Source: Pseudarthrobacter sp. NIBRBAC000502772 (GTDB taxonomy: Bacteria > Actinomycetota > Actinomycetes > Actinomycetales > Micrococcaceae). Taken from it: a stretch of DNA of 64,000 nt. Below, piece after piece: positions 44,260-53,676 of the stretch. Positions within the stretch are counted from its first letter, which is position 1, and each line of letters begins with the position of its first letter. Both the position numbers and the translations under genes were made by a program. A model generated the notes under the pieces. The model was not told the DNA's origin. It did not search any database and saw only the letters and a program-made list of their open reading frames with translations. The DNA lies in assembly GCF_006517235.1 (NCBI RefSeq), contig NZ_CP041188.1:3224001-3288000 (forward strand). The letters are read 5' to 3'.

Positions 44260-44463
44260 ATGAGTGAGCTTCCAGCCAGTTACAAAGAGTTTCTCGCCGA
44301 CAAGAGCGAGCGGTTCATCCTTGCCGTCAAGCCTGTCCTGCAGCAGTCCGCTGCCGACAAATCCCATGGTGTCCGGGTCACCTACAACGCGGGTCCCACC
44401 GGCCACCAGGCCCACCTCGATGACAGCATCCCCTTCGGCGTGGTGGTCGAGGACATCGACTGA
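44260..44463 (+). CDS. Small conserved hypothetical protein
   Basis: A 67-residue acidic protein starting MSELPASYKEFLADKS and ending in FGVVVEDID. It is divergent from moxR and convergent with a sugar permease. No domain is recognised; it looks like an intact, small cytoplasmic protein conserved in Arthrobacter relatives. No ribosome site is obvious upstream. Confidence 0.6.
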   Translation: MSELPASYKEFLADKSERFILAVKPVLQQSAADKSHGVRVTYNAGPTGHQAHLDDSIPFGVVVEDID

Positions 44464-44494
44464 GGTTCCGGCCGGCATCGCAAGCCGCGCATCA

Positions 44495-45379
44495 CTAGCC
44501 CTTCACTGCACCCGAGAGCGCAAAGGAACTGCCTGCGCCCCTGGCCACAATGACGTACAGGGCCAGCACCGGGACTGAATACAGGATGGAGAAGGCGGCC
44601 AGCTGGCCGTACGCCACTGCGCCGTGCTGTCCGAAGAAGCTGAAGATCGACACCGCCGCTGGCTGCCGGGCTTCGGACAGGAGCAGGACGAACGGGACGA
44701 AGAAGTTCCCCCAGGCCTGGATGAACACAAAAATGAACACCACGCCCAGCCCCTGCCGCATCAGGGGCAGGACGATGGTCCTCAGCGCCGTTAGTCCTGA
44801 CGCACCGTCCACCCAGGCCGCTTCCTCCAACGACACCGGGACTGCGTCCATAAAGTTCTTCGTCATCCAGATGGCCATGGGCAACGTGGTGGTGGCCATA
44901 AAAAAGATCGTGGCGGGCATCGAATCCAGCAGCTGAAGCTGCACAAACAACCCGTACACCGGCACCATGATGGCCGTGATGGGAAGGCAGGTTCCAAACA
45001 GGACGGTGTACATAAATGGCTTGTTGAACCTGGACTGGTAGCGGGACAGCGGGTAGGCAGCCAGGACTGCTGCCACGAGGTTCACGGCCGCTGTGCCGGC
45101 GGACAGCACCAGGCTGTTCCAAAGCGGCTGGAACAGCAGCCCCGGCGTCATGATGGCGGCAAAGTTATCCAGGGAGACCCTGCCCGGGAGCCTTACCTCA
45201 TGTCCGGCGGAGGCATCAAGGGACGCAAACACGAGCCAGAGCAGCGGCAGGACAAAGCAGGCGCCGATCAGGATCAGGGACACGTCCGCCGGTATCCGGG
45301 CACGCTGCCGGGCACGGGACACCGCGCCCGTCCCGGACCGCAGCTGCCCCCGTGCGGAGGTCCCCGCCGTCGTCGTCAT
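44495..45379 (-). CDS. Carbohydrate ABC transporter permease (MalG-type)
   Basis: A 294-residue CUT1 permease with six predicted helices. The EAA loop LEEAAWVDGASGLTALRTIVLP contacts the ATPase. It overlaps the MalF-type gene by ATGA and is the last gene of the second sugar-uptake operon. No ATPase or glycosidase is adjacent. Confidence 0.92.
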   Translation of the reverse strand: MTTTAGTSARGQLRSGTGAVSRARQRARIPADVSLILIGACFVLPLLWLVFASLDASAGHEVRLPGRVSLDNFAAIMTPGLLFQPLWNSLVLSAGTAAVNLVAAVLAAYPLSRYQSRFNKPFMYTVLFGTCLPITAIMVPVYGLFVQLQLLDSMPATIFFMATTTLPMAIWMTKNFMDAVPVSLEEAAWVDGASGLTALRTIVLPLMRQGLGVVFIFVFIQAWGNFFVPFVLLLSEARQPAAVSIFSFFGQHGAVAYGQLAAFSILYSVPVLALYVIVARGAGSSFALSGAVKG

Positions 45380-46293
45380 GGTTTGCCCTCCCGCAGGAGC
45401 CGGACGTAGGCGGCACCGAACACCACGCCAATGAGGATCAGCACCGACGCCACCGCCGTGCCGTAGCCGATGTCGCCGAACTTAAAGGCCTCCACGTACG
45501 CCAGCACCGGCAGCGTGGTGCTGGCGTTGGCGGGACCGCCCGCCGTCATCACCCAGATGAGGGTGAACACCGCCAGGGTCTGCAGGGTGATGAGCATGAG
45601 GTTGGTGGCGATGCTGCCGCGGATCATGGGGATGGTGATGTAGGCCAGCCGCTGCCAGCCGCCGGCACCGTCCATCAGCGCGGCCTCCGTGACCTCACCG
45701 GGGATGTCGTTGAGCGCGGCGCGGTAGACGAGCATGGAGAACGCCGTGCCACGCCAGATGTTGGCAAGCAGGATGGCGACCATCGGGAACGAATACAGCC
45801 AGTCGGTCTGCCCGAGCCCCAGCCCGCCCAGCAGCTGGTTCAGGGTCCCGTCCCGGCTGAAGTAGGCGTAGGCGGCAAAGGCCGCCACGATCTCGGGGAG
45901 CACCCACGCAGCCACCACCGCAGTACCGACGACGGCGGCCACCGTCCGGCGGGCCCGCCGCATCAGCACCGCAAGGGTGAGCCCCAGCAGGTTCTGGCCC
46001 AGGATGGCGGAGCCGCCCACGAACAGGACGGTCAGGCCCAGCGAGAGCGGCAGCAAGGGGTCCGACAGGAGCCTGGCGTAGTTGTCGAACCCGATCCAAC
46101 CGGGACTGCGGGCATTGCGGCCGGTCAGGGCTGCATTGGTGAATGACGCGTGGAAGGCCCACAGCACGGGACCGGCCAAAAACACCAGCAGGAGAACCAC
46201 GGCCGGGAGTACGGGGAGCAGCCGTGCCTGGCGCCGGAGTCCGGAGTGACGCCGCCGGTGGCCGGACCGGTCGCGCCTGAGGGAAACCGCCAC
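45376..46293 (-). CDS. Sugar ABC transporter permease (MalF-type)
   Basis: A 305-residue CUT1 permease. An Arg-rich N-terminal tail precedes the first helix (LLPVLPAVVLLLVFLAGPVL). The EAA loop is TEAALMDGAGGWQRLAYITI. It sits 3 bp after the binding-protein gene and overlaps the MalG-type gene as ATGA. Confidence 0.92.
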   Translation of the reverse strand: MAVSLRRDRSGHRRRHSGLRRQARLLPVLPAVVLLLVFLAGPVLWAFHASFTNAALTGRNARSPGWIGFDNYARLLSDPLLPLSLGLTVLFVGGSAILGQNLLGLTLAVLMRRARRTVAAVVGTAVVAAWVLPEIVAAFAAYAYFSRDGTLNQLLGGLGLGQTDWLYSFPMVAILLANIWRGTAFSMLVYRAALNDIPGEVTEAALMDGAGGWQRLAYITIPMIRGSIATNLMLITLQTLAVFTLIWVMTAGGPANASTTLPVLAYVEAFKFGDIGYGTAVASVLILIGVVFGAAYVRLLREGKP

Positions 46294-46296
46294 AGG

Positions 46297-47646
46297 CTAC
46301 TGGGCGACGGTCTTGGCCTCACCCACGATGCCCTTCACCGCCGTGTCATAGTCGGCGGCTGCCTGCTCCGGGGATTTCGCCCCGGTAATCACGGCTTCCG
46401 TGGCCTCCTGCACGGCCGCGGAGATCCGAGGGTAGTCGGCCGTGGCGGGACGGTAATGCGTGACGGCCACAAGCTCGGACACGTCCTTCACAAACGGGTT
46501 GGCCGCCTGGTAGCCGGCGTCGGCGGCGACGTCCTTCCGCACGGCGATCTGGGAGCTGGCGATGTTGAAGGCCAGGGAGTTCTTCCGGTTCAGGGCCGTG
46601 GCGAGGAACTCAAAGGCGAGGTCGGGGTTTTTGGTCTCCGCCCCTACCGCCAGGGTCCAGCCGCCGGACATGCTGACGCCGCCGGGTGCCTGACCGGTCT
46701 GGGTGGGGAACGCCGTAACGCCCATGTCCTGCCCGTACTCGGCCCATTCGTAACTGCCGCCCTTCTGCCAGAAGGACGGCGTATAGGAACCCTCAACAGT
46801 GGCGCCCATCTTGCCCTGCGGCAGCCATTCGCCGAAGACCTTCTTCCACACATTCGCGTCGAGGGCCTCCGCCGGGGAGACGGCCAGTTTTTCGTCGTAG
46901 AGGGTCTTGAGGAACGCCAACGAGTCGGTGAACCCCGGGGAACCGACTACCCACTTCTTGGCGTCGGCATCGTAGAGTTCGGATTCCGTTCCGTAGAGCA
47001 GTTCGTAGAAGCTCTGCATGACGGTGCCTTCGCCGGTGGCCTTGCCGGCGTACATGTTGAACGGCACCACGGAGGCGTCACTGGCCTTGATTTTCCGGGC
47101 GGTGTCCAGGATGTCCTGCCAGGTGCGGGGCTCCCACGGGACGCTGACGCCAGCGGCGGTGAGCACCTTTTTGTTGTACCAGATAGCTCGCGTGTCGGTG
47201 CCCAGCGGGACCGCGTACGTGCCGCCGTCGTCCCCCAGGCCGGCGGCCTTGGCGCCGGCATCGAAGGTATCCCAGTCCTTCCACCCCTCAAGGTGGCTGT
47301 CCAGCTTCAGCAGGTACCCGGCGTCGACGTCGGAACGCACCTTGAAGGTGTCCTCGTAGAAGACGTCCGGGGCGGTGGAGGGCGAACGGAGAGCGAGGGC
47401 AAGCTTGGTGCCGTAGTCGTCGTCGTTCGCCTGGATGGGCTCCAGGGCAACCGTGACGCCCTGGTTGGCGGCCTCAAACTCCTGCTTGGCCGACTGGAAG
47501 AGCGTGTCCAGGGCAGTGAAGGAATCGGTCTTTTGATAGACCACCTTCAGCGTTTTGGTCTCCGCTTCGGGGGCTGCAGGGGAACATGCCGTCAGCACAA
47601 AGCCCGCTGCAGCGATGAGTGAGGTGATTTTGAGGGCCCGGCGCAT
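46297..47646 (-). CDS. Extracellular sugar-binding lipoprotein
   Basis: A 449-residue solute-binding protein with a lipobox ending in LTAC (Cys21). Motifs of CUT1 binding proteins are present: ALRSPSTAPDVFYEDT, ALGTDTRAIWYNKKVL-like VPLGTDTRAIWYNKKVL, and SMSGGWTLAVGAETKN. It is the first gene of the uptake operon and lies downstream of a ROK regulator. The sugar is not evident. Confidence 0.92.
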   Translation of the reverse strand: MRRALKITSLIAAAGFVLTACSPAAPEAETKTLKVVYQKTDSFTALDTLFQSAKQEFEAANQGVTVALEPIQANDDDYGTKLALALRSPSTAPDVFYEDTFKVRSDVDAGYLLKLDSHLEGWKDWDTFDAGAKAAGLGDDGGTYAVPLGTDTRAIWYNKKVLTAAGVSVPWEPRTWQDILDTARKIKASDASVVPFNMYAGKATGEGTVMQSFYELLYGTESELYDADAKKWVVGSPGFTDSLAFLKTLYDEKLAVSPAEALDANVWKKVFGEWLPQGKMGATVEGSYTPSFWQKGGSYEWAEYGQDMGVTAFPTQTGQAPGGVSMSGGWTLAVGAETKNPDLAFEFLATALNRKNSLAFNIASSQIAVRKDVAADAGYQAANPFVKDVSELVAVTHYRPATADYPRISAAVQEATEAVITGAKSPEQAAADYDTAVKGIVGEAKTVAQ

Positions 47647-47766
47647 TGGTGCTCCATTCAGTCAATGGCTGCCGTCCCCTGTACCTGCGGGCCCCAGCCG
47701 CGGCGATATCCACATGCTAGACGGGGCTCCGGCCAGTGGCAAGGAGATCCCGTTCAGACGTCCGGT

Positions 47767-49023
47767 TCAGACTTCCAGGAGAAGCCGCTGCGCCCGGGGC
47801 GCCAGTGTATGCTCCAGGACCAGGCAGGCAGCCCCAACGGCGCCGACGTCCTCACCGACTCCCGTGCCGACAACCTCGATGGTGTGGATCAGGCGGGCCG
47901 CACTGTTGGCGTCCACGAGCGCCGGGATCTTCTCCAGGTAGCGGTCGGCGATCCGGCTCCAGAAGGGCCCGCCGAACACAACCCGCTCCACATCCAGCGT
48001 GTTGGTGACCACGGAGACGGCCCGGGCCACCAGCACGGCTGACTTGTCGATGATCGCCAGGGCCTTGGCGTCGCCGGCATCGGCAAGGTCGCACAGCTGG
48101 GAGAAGCTCTGCTGCACTTCGGCTCCGCTGGTGTGCTTTCCGGAGCCGTCCAGGATGCCGGCGGCAACGGCCTCCGCCACGAGCACCTGCGGGATGGCTG
48201 AGGACTTAACGCAGCCGCGCAGTCCGCAGTCGCAGACCGGGCCATCGGGGTCCACCACGATGTGGCCGATCTCGCCGGCGTTTCCTGACGTTCCACGGAC
48301 CACCTCATCGTTGAGGACGATGCCGCAGCCGATACCGGTGCCCATGTACATAAAGATGAAACTGCCCGAGCCGCTGGGCCCGCCGGCCCAGGTCTCGGCG
48401 ACGGCGGCGCTGGTGACGTCCTTATCCACGAGGACGGAATAGCCGGTGGCTTTGGCCAGGGCGTCCCGAAGTTCCACGCGGTCCCAGCCCGGCAGCAGCG
48501 GCGGGTCCACCACGGTGCCGTTGTCCAGGTCGATGGGTCCCGGAGCGGCCAGGCCCAGGCCGGCGATCCGGCTGGTGTCCACGCCGGACTCGGCAACGAG
48601 CTGCTCGATCTCGGTGGCCATGGTGGATATAACGGCGGCAGGATCATTCCCGCCGGGTGTCCTAATCCGCGAATGCTGTACTACGGCGCCCACAAGATCG
48701 AGGACCACGAACGTGGTGACGGCAGGGTCCAGGTGGACGCCGATGGCATACATTCCGCCCGGGTTGAGGCGAAGCATGGTGCGCGGTTTGCCGGGGCCGC
48801 TGCCTTCTTTGCCCGCTTCGACGATCAGGTGCTGGTCCAGCAGGCGGCGGGAGATGTTGGAGATGGTCTGCGGCGAGAGGCCCACAATCTGGGCGAGCTC
48901 CACGCGGCTGAGCCCCCCGGATGACCGGCGGATGGCATCCAGGATGACCGTGAGGTTGAAGTCCCCCATGCGCGGAAGATTAGTCCCGCGCCGTGGCGCC
49001 GAGGGCTGGCGGATTTCTGGCAC
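47767..49023 (-). CDS. ROK-family transcriptional regulator
   Basis: A 418-residue protein with an N-terminal winged helix (about 25-75; LAQIVGLSPQTISNISRRLL) and a C-terminal sugar-kinase-like ROK domain. The zinc motif reads CDCGLRGCVK, where family members usually end in Glu. The region of the catalytic Asp reads DKDVTSAAVAE instead of NDVN-type. It is therefore probably a sugar-sensing repressor without kinase activity. It lies 120 bp upstream of the ABC operon on the same strand and likely controls it. Confidence 0.9.
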   Translation of the reverse strand: MPEIRQPSAPRRGTNLPRMGDFNLTVILDAIRRSSGGLSRVELAQIVGLSPQTISNISRRLLDQHLIVEAGKEGSGPGKPRTMLRLNPGGMYAIGVHLDPAVTTFVVLDLVGAVVQHSRIRTPGGNDPAAVISTMATEIEQLVAESGVDTSRIAGLGLAAPGPIDLDNGTVVDPPLLPGWDRVELRDALAKATGYSVLVDKDVTSAAVAETWAGGPSGSGSFIFMYMGTGIGCGIVLNDEVVRGTSGNAGEIGHIVVDPDGPVCDCGLRGCVKSSAIPQVLVAEAVAAGILDGSGKHTSGAEVQQSFSQLCDLADAGDAKALAIIDKSAVLVARAVSVVTNTLDVERVVFGGPFWSRIADRYLEKIPALVDANSAARLIHTIEVVGTGVGEDVGAVGAACLVLEHTLAPRAQRLLLEV

Positions 49024-49152
49024 GGTCTCCCCTAGGTTTTCGGCCGCGTATTCATGATGATGTCTGAATGGTACGTTACCTCCTGATCAACGCCCAGAGC
49101 CGGAGGTGGGGCCGCGCCGCGGCCGGGGCGCCACCTTGCCGTGCTGGCGCGC

Positions 49153-50334
49153 CTATGGCCGCCGGGTGCTGACCGCCACGGTGAACTTTGGATTGCCGCC
49201 CCTCACAGTGGTGGGACCCACCAGCCGCTCCAGCGCAGGGAGGTACTGCAGGTGCCGGTTGAACACCGTCCACAGCTCACCGCCCGGCGCCAGGACCCTG
49301 GCCGCCGCCTCGAACAGTTTGATGCCCGCCCCGGCATGCACACTGGCGCCCAGGTGGAAGGGCGGATTCAGCAGGACAAGGTCGGCGCTTCCTGCCGGGA
49401 GCGTGCTCATGGCGTCATCCTGGAGGGCGGTAATCCGTTCCTCGAGGCCGTTGGCCTGCGCCGTGGCCCGGGCCGACGCGACGGCGGCGGCGGACCGGTC
49501 CGTGGCCGTGACCCTTGATGCCGGGTTCTGGCGGGCGTACATGGCGGCGAGGATGCCGGTGCCACAGCCCAGATCGATGGCGTGCCCGGCTTCAGGCATC
49601 TCCGGCAGGAAGGTCAGGAGGAACCTGGTCCCGATGTCCAGTTTTGCTCCAGCAAAGACGGCACCGTGCGCAGCAACGTCCAGGTCCAGCTCGGCAAGGC
49701 GTTCGACGGCGGGACTCCACTCGTGCGTCTCAGTTTGCCGGGCGCCGCCGGCCAGGATGATCCGGGACTTCTGCCGCGCCAGCTGCGGCTGGACCGTCTC
49801 GAAGTGGCGTTCCAGGACCGCGTTCATTCCCAGGGACATGTGTTTGATCCGCCCGCCGGCGAGCAGCACCACGTCAGGGGCGGCATAACGCGCCACGGCG
49901 GCAGCGATTTCTTCAAGCTCCGCCAGCGTCCGCGGCAGTTGAAGCAGCACCAGCTCCGCGCCGGACAGCATCTCCTCCCCCAGCGGCAATTGTTCGAACC
50001 CGGTGGCGTCAATGGCTCCGGGATCCGCCGCTGCGAGCCCCACAGCCGCAGCGTTGTTCCGCAGGGCGCGCTCCCCAGTGATGAGATCCTCGTGCACACG
50101 GACCCGGCTGACCCCCAGCGTGCCAAGCGCACCGAGGGTGAGAGCACCGTAGCGGTCGCCGATCACGGCCAGCCGGGTACCCGGTTCCGTGCGCGCTGCG
50201 GCGGCTTCGAGCAGCAGCCGGTCCGTGGCGTCCCAGGCCTGGAGGTTCGGGGCTTCGACATCCGGGTGGCGCCGGAGCGTGCCGAAGATGTCCTCAAGAG
50301 TGTTCTGTGCCACTGGTTCCTGCCGTCTGGTCAT
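49153..50334 (-). CDS. RsmC/RlmG-like class I methyltransferase
   Basis: A 393-residue SAM-dependent methyltransferase. The C-terminal domain has the SAM loop IDLGCGTGILAAMYA and the base-binding NPPFHLGASVHAG, as in 23S/16S rRNA guanine-N2 methyltransferases RlmG and RsmC. The N-terminal half is a degenerate copy of the same fold, as in those enzymes. ATG 50334 overlaps the upstream flavoprotein stop as ATGA; a longer frame inside that gene is rejected. Confidence 0.88.
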   Translation of the reverse strand: MTRRQEPVAQNTLEDIFGTLRRHPDVEAPNLQAWDATDRLLLEAAAARTEPGTRLAVIGDRYGALTLGALGTLGVSRVRVHEDLITGERALRNNAAAVGLAAADPGAIDATGFEQLPLGEEMLSGAELVLLQLPRTLAELEEIAAAVARYAAPDVVLLAGGRIKHMSLGMNAVLERHFETVQPQLARQKSRIILAGGARQTETHEWSPAVERLAELDLDVAAHGAVFAGAKLDIGTRFLLTFLPEMPEAGHAIDLGCGTGILAAMYARQNPASRVTATDRSAAAVASARATAQANGLEERITALQDDAMSTLPAGSADLVLLNPPFHLGASVHAGAGIKLFEAAARVLAPGGELWTVFNRHLQYLPALERLVGPTTVRGGNPKFTVAVSTRRP

Positions 50335-51410
50335 GTACTGGTTGTTGATGCGGTTGGTGCAAGCGCGGGCAGTTTGAGGAGGGCGGTGACGGCCGCCCGG
50401 CCCGCCCTGTTGGCGCCGATGGTGGACGACGACGGCCCGTACCCCACCAGATGGACGCGCGGCTCGATTGCCACCTGGGTCCCGTCCATGGCGATGCCGC
50501 CACCGGGTCCCCGAAGGTGCAGCGGCGCCAGATGTTCGAGCTCGGCACGGAATCCGGTGGCCCACAGAATGACGTCGGCACGGAGCAGGCTCCCGTCGGC
50601 GAGCCGGACGCCGTCGGGCTCTATGGCGGTGAACATGGGGCGACGGTCCAGCGCACCCCGTTGTGCTGCCGCCCTCAGCGCCGGGGTCCAGATGAGGCCG
50701 GTCACGGCCACCACGCTTTGCGGCGGCAGGCCCTGCCGCACGCGCTCTTCCACGAGTGCGACGGCGTTGTGGCCGGCCTGGGCGTCGAACGCGGCGTCAC
50801 GCCAGTCTGGTTCCCGGCGGGTGAACCAGCTGGTGCTGGTCACCTGCGAGACCTCGTCCAGCAGCCCGACGGCGGAAATTCCGCCTCCCACCACGATGAC
50901 GTGCAGGCCGCGGAACTCCTCGGCGGAGACGTAATCGGCCACGTGCAGTTGCCGGCCCCGGAACGTGGCCCGGCCCGGGTAGATGGGCCAGAACGGCCGG
51001 GTCCACGTACCGGTTGCGTTGATGACTGCCTTCACTGACCAGTCGCCGCTGTCGGTGCTGATCCGCAGGCGCCCTGCCGGATCGGCGTCTTCCCTGGCGA
51101 CCGAGGTGACCTTGACCGGGCGCAGGACCTCAATTCCGAGGTCCTGCTCGTAGCCGGCGAAGTACCGGCTCAGGAACTCCGAGCTGGGTTCCGTGGGATC
51201 CACGTCAGGCTTCGCGATGCCGGGAAGGTCACTGATGCCGTTGACCGTCGCCATGACCAGGCTTTTCCAGCGGTGGCGCCAGGCGCCGCCCGGGCCTTCC
51301 TCGGCGTCGAGGACCTTGTATTCAACCCCTCGGCGCTGCAGGTGGTAGGCGGCGGAGAGGCCCGCCTGGCCCGCGCCGATGACCACAACGTCGGTGCTTC
51401 CGTTGTCCAT
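50331..51410 (-). CDS. Flavin-containing monooxygenase-like NAD(P)/FAD oxidoreductase
   Basis: A 359-residue protein with an N-terminal FAD loop (VVIGAGQAGLSAAYHL) and a central NAD(P)H loop (VIVVGGGISAVGLL). ATGF-type motif WATGFRAELEHLAPL is also present. It resembles flavin-containing monooxygenases/putative transport-associated flavoproteins (CzcO-like); its substrate is unknown. It lies 18 bp after yjdM and overlaps the methyltransferase gene. Confidence 0.9.
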   Translation of the reverse strand: MDNGSTDVVVIGAGQAGLSAAYHLQRRGVEYKVLDAEEGPGGAWRHRWKSLVMATVNGISDLPGIAKPDVDPTEPSSEFLSRYFAGYEQDLGIEVLRPVKVTSVAREDADPAGRLRISTDSGDWSVKAVINATGTWTRPFWPIYPGRATFRGRQLHVADYVSAEEFRGLHVIVVGGGISAVGLLDEVSQVTSTSWFTRREPDWRDAAFDAQAGHNAVALVEERVRQGLPPQSVVAVTGLIWTPALRAAAQRGALDRRPMFTAIEPDGVRLADGSLLRADVILWATGFRAELEHLAPLHLRGPGGGIAMDGTQVAIEPRVHLVGYGPSSSTIGANRAGRAAVTALLKLPALAPTASTTST

Positions 51411-51428
51411 GCTCGTGGCCGGTTTCTG

Positions 51429-51782
51429 CTAGACCTTCTTCACCACGGAGGATTTGAGCTGCATCGGTCCCACACCGTCCACTTTGCAGTCGATGTCGTG
51501 GTCGCCCACACCGTCCATCAGCCGGATCCCGCGGACTTTGGTGCCAACCTTGATGACACCGGAGCTGCCCTTGATTTTCAGGTCCTTGATCACCGTGACC
51601 GTGTCGCCGTCGGCGAGGATGTTGCCCACTGCATCCTTGATGACCCTCGGCCCGGCCTCTGCCGTGGCCTCCGCCGCCTCGGCGGACCACTCGTGGCCGC
51701 ATTCCGGGCAGACCAGGAGCGCACCCATCTCGTACGTATAGGCGCTGGAGCATTCGGGGCACGGTGGCAAGGTCTCATTCAC
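51429..51782 (-). CDS. yjdM: YjdM/PhnA zinc-ribbon protein
   Basis: A 117-residue protein. An N-terminal zinc ribbon holds two Cys pairs ([10 protein letters not shown] and CPECGHEW), followed by a KOW-like PhnA domain ([17 protein letters not shown]). Despite the historical PhnA name it is not needed for phosphonate use; its role is unclear. It is the first gene of the yjdM-flavoprotein-methyltransferase set. Confidence 0.92.
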   Translation of the reverse strand: MNETLPPCPECSSAYTYEMGALLVCPECGHEWSAEAAEATAEAGPRVIKDAVGNILADGDTVTVIKDLKIKGSSGVIKVGTKVRGIRLMDGVGDHDIDCKVDGVGPMQLKSSVVKKV

Positions 51783-51866
51783 TCCCCCATGATAATCGCG
51801 CCACTGCGCTGACAGGCACGCGCCGGCGTCGTACTGTTGGGCCTAGGCGGACGAAAGGCGAGGACC

Positions 51867-53183
51867 ATGAAAACGGAAAAAGGGGCAGCGTCGCTGTTGG
51901 CGAACGCACTCGGCATCGTCCTGGGGACGACGGAGATACCGCTGAGGGTGCGGGCGTGGGACGGGTCCGAGGCGGGGCCGCCCGAGGCCCCGGTCCTCGA
52001 ATTCAGGTCACGCCGCGCCCTGCGCCGGATCCTGTGGTCGCCGGGGCAGCTCGGGCTCAGCCGCGCCTATGTCGCCGGGGACATCGATGCCCCCGGCGAC
52101 ATCTTTGCAGCCTTCGCGGCGCTCAGCTCGGTGGGCAAGTTTTCCGAACCCGGCCCCTTCCGGCCCCTGACTCCGCGTGAACTGGCCACGCTGGTCAGCA
52201 CGGCGGTCCGGCTGGGCGCGCTGGGCCCCAACCCTGCTCCGCCGCCGGAGGAGGCCAAAGTCACGCGGAAGGGCCGGCTCCACACCCGGAAGCGCGACGC
52301 TGCGGCCATCTCGCACCATTACGACGTCGGCAACGACTTTTACGTCCTCGTGCTGGGACCCTCAATGGTCTACTCATGCGCTGTGTGGGCGGATGGACCC
52401 GGCGGCGGCACCCCTGCCGAACGGGGCCTTCCGGCAGGACTGGATGACGCGCAGAAGGCCAAGCTGGATCTCGTCTGCCGGAAGCTTGGGCTGAAGCCCG
52501 GGATGAGGGTACTGGACGTGGGGTGCGGCTGGGGCAGCTTCGCGTTGCACGCGGCGCAGCATTACGGCGTCTCGGTGGTGGGCGTGACGCTCTCCACCGA
52601 ACAGGCCGTGCTGGCGCGCAAACGTGCAGCCGACGCCGGCCTGACCGAAAACATCGACATCCGGGTCCAGGATTACCGGGATATCGCCGACGGGCCGTTC
52701 GACGCCATCAGCTCCATCGGCATGTCCGAACACGTGGGCCGGGAACAGACACCCCACTATGTCGACGTGCTGCACGGCTTGCTCCGTCCCGGCGGCCGGC
52801 TGCTCAACCACGCCATCTCCTGGAACGCCGGCCCCATCAAGCCCGACCCGGATTCGTTCATTCCGCGCTATGTCTTTCCGGACGGCGAGATGGTCAGCCT
52901 CGGCGAGATGGTCAGCGCACTGGAGACCGGCGGGTTCGAGGTGTTGGACGTGGAGGCCCTGCGCCAGCACTATGCTCTGACCCTGCGGGCGTGGGTGCGC
53001 AGGCTCGAAGAGAACTGGGACGAAGCCGTACGGCTCACCAGCCTGGGCCGGGCGCGGGTGTGGCGGCTCTACATGGCATCAAGTGCCCTGGGCTTTGAAA
53101 CCGGGATCACGGGCGTCAACCAGGTCCTGGTCCAACGTGCCGGCGGGGACGGGCCGCCGCTGCGCCGGAGTGATTGGATCTAA
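51867..53183 (+). CDS. Cyclopropane-fatty-acyl-phospholipid synthase family methyltransferase (second copy)
   Basis: A 438-residue Cfa/CMAS-type methyltransferase. The SAM loop is LDVGCGWGSFALHAAQHYG; HHYDVGNDFYVLVLGPSMVY and SIGMSEHVGREQTPHYVD are family signatures. Start ATG 51867 follows AGGCGAGGACC. Compared with the copy at 14970 it stands alone and has a longer N-terminal domain of the SCP2-like type (LEFRSRRALRRILWSPGQLG). Substrates are unsaturated phospholipid acyl chains, by family. Confidence 0.93.
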   Translation: MKTEKGAASLLANALGIVLGTTEIPLRVRAWDGSEAGPPEAPVLEFRSRRALRRILWSPGQLGLSRAYVAGDIDAPGDIFAAFAALSSVGKFSEPGPFRPLTPRELATLVSTAVRLGALGPNPAPPPEEAKVTRKGRLHTRKRDAAAISHHYDVGNDFYVLVLGPSMVYSCAVWADGPGGGTPAERGLPAGLDDAQKAKLDLVCRKLGLKPGMRVLDVGCGWGSFALHAAQHYGVSVVGVTLSTEQAVLARKRAADAGLTENIDIRVQDYRDIADGPFDAISSIGMSEHVGREQTPHYVDVLHGLLRPGGRLLNHAISWNAGPIKPDPDSFIPRYVFPDGEMVSLGEMVSALETGGFEVLDVEALRQHYALTLRAWVRRLEENWDEAVRLTSLGRARVWRLYMASSALGFETGITGVNQVLVQRAGGDGPPLRRSDWI

Positions 53184-53235
53184 GCACTCACTACTGGGCG
53201 CACACTTCTCCGGGCTCCGTGTCTGGGAGACAAAA

Positions 53236-53268
53236 ATGAGCCACCCGACCGGGTGGCTCATTTTTTTT
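53236..53268 (+). terminator. Rho-independent terminator after the second cfa
   Basis: Eleven-bp arms (ATGAGCCACCC and its complement) with a 4-base loop are followed by eight T residues. An A-run on the other side allows it to stop minus-strand transcription as well, including that of the tRNA. Confidence 0.9.
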
Positions 53269-53287
53269 GGACCTGCGTCCTGTTTGG

Positions 53288-53360
53288 TGGAGCTGAGGGG
53301 ACTCGAACCCCTGACCCCCTGCATGCCATGCAGGTGCGCTACCAGCTGCGCCACAGCCCC
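53288..53360 (-). tRNA. tRNA-Ala (GGC), CCA encoded
   Basis: A 73-base cloverleaf on the minus strand. Acceptor GGGGCTG pairs with CAGCTCC, the D arm contains AGCTGGTAGC, and the anticodon arm CCTGC-ATGGCAT-GCAGG gives anticodon GGC. The T arm contains GGTTCGAGTCC. CCA follows directly in the DNA (53285-53287). Confidence 0.95.
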
Positions 53361-53460
53361 AAACCTGTGCTCCTCCGCGGTTCAGACCGCCCGAAGCAAC
53401 CTGATTAGCTTAATAGAAATCTGCGCGCTGCGCCAATCGGGAGGGGCATTTTCCGGCAAT

Positions 53461-53496
53461 AAAAAAATCCGCCGGAATCTTTCGATTCCGGCGGAT
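53461..53496 (-). terminator. Terminator between the two tRNA-Ala genes
   Basis: Thirteen-bp perfect arms (ATCCGCCGGAATC and its complement) with a 4-base loop are followed on the minus strand by a run of T. It ends the transcript of the upstream tRNA copy. Confidence 0.85.
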
Positions 53497-53503
53497 TATC
53501 CGG

Positions 53504-53576
53504 TGGAGCTGAGGGGACTCGAACCCCTGACCCCCTGCATGCCATGCAGGTGCGCTACCAGCTGCGCCACAGCCCC
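53504..53576 (-). tRNA. tRNA-Ala (GGC), second identical copy
   Basis: The 73 bases are identical to the copy at 53288 and give the same GGC anticodon. The DNA after the discriminator base reads CCG, so the CCA tail must be added or repaired by enzyme. It lies 100 bp from rsfS, on the same strand. Confidence 0.95.
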
Positions 53577-53676
53577 GGACCTTCGTTACTCCGCGGTCTC
53601 CCCGGAGCAACTCAAATATCTTAGACCAGCTTTTCCGAAAATTCCAAATCGGGCATATTCGGGCCGGCAAGGCCTG

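Noticed and set aside
49153..50565. Longer start for the methyltransferase inside the flavoprotein gene
   Set aside because: The extra residues are an out-of-frame reading of the upstream gene; ATG 50334 with an ATGA overlap is standard in this genome.
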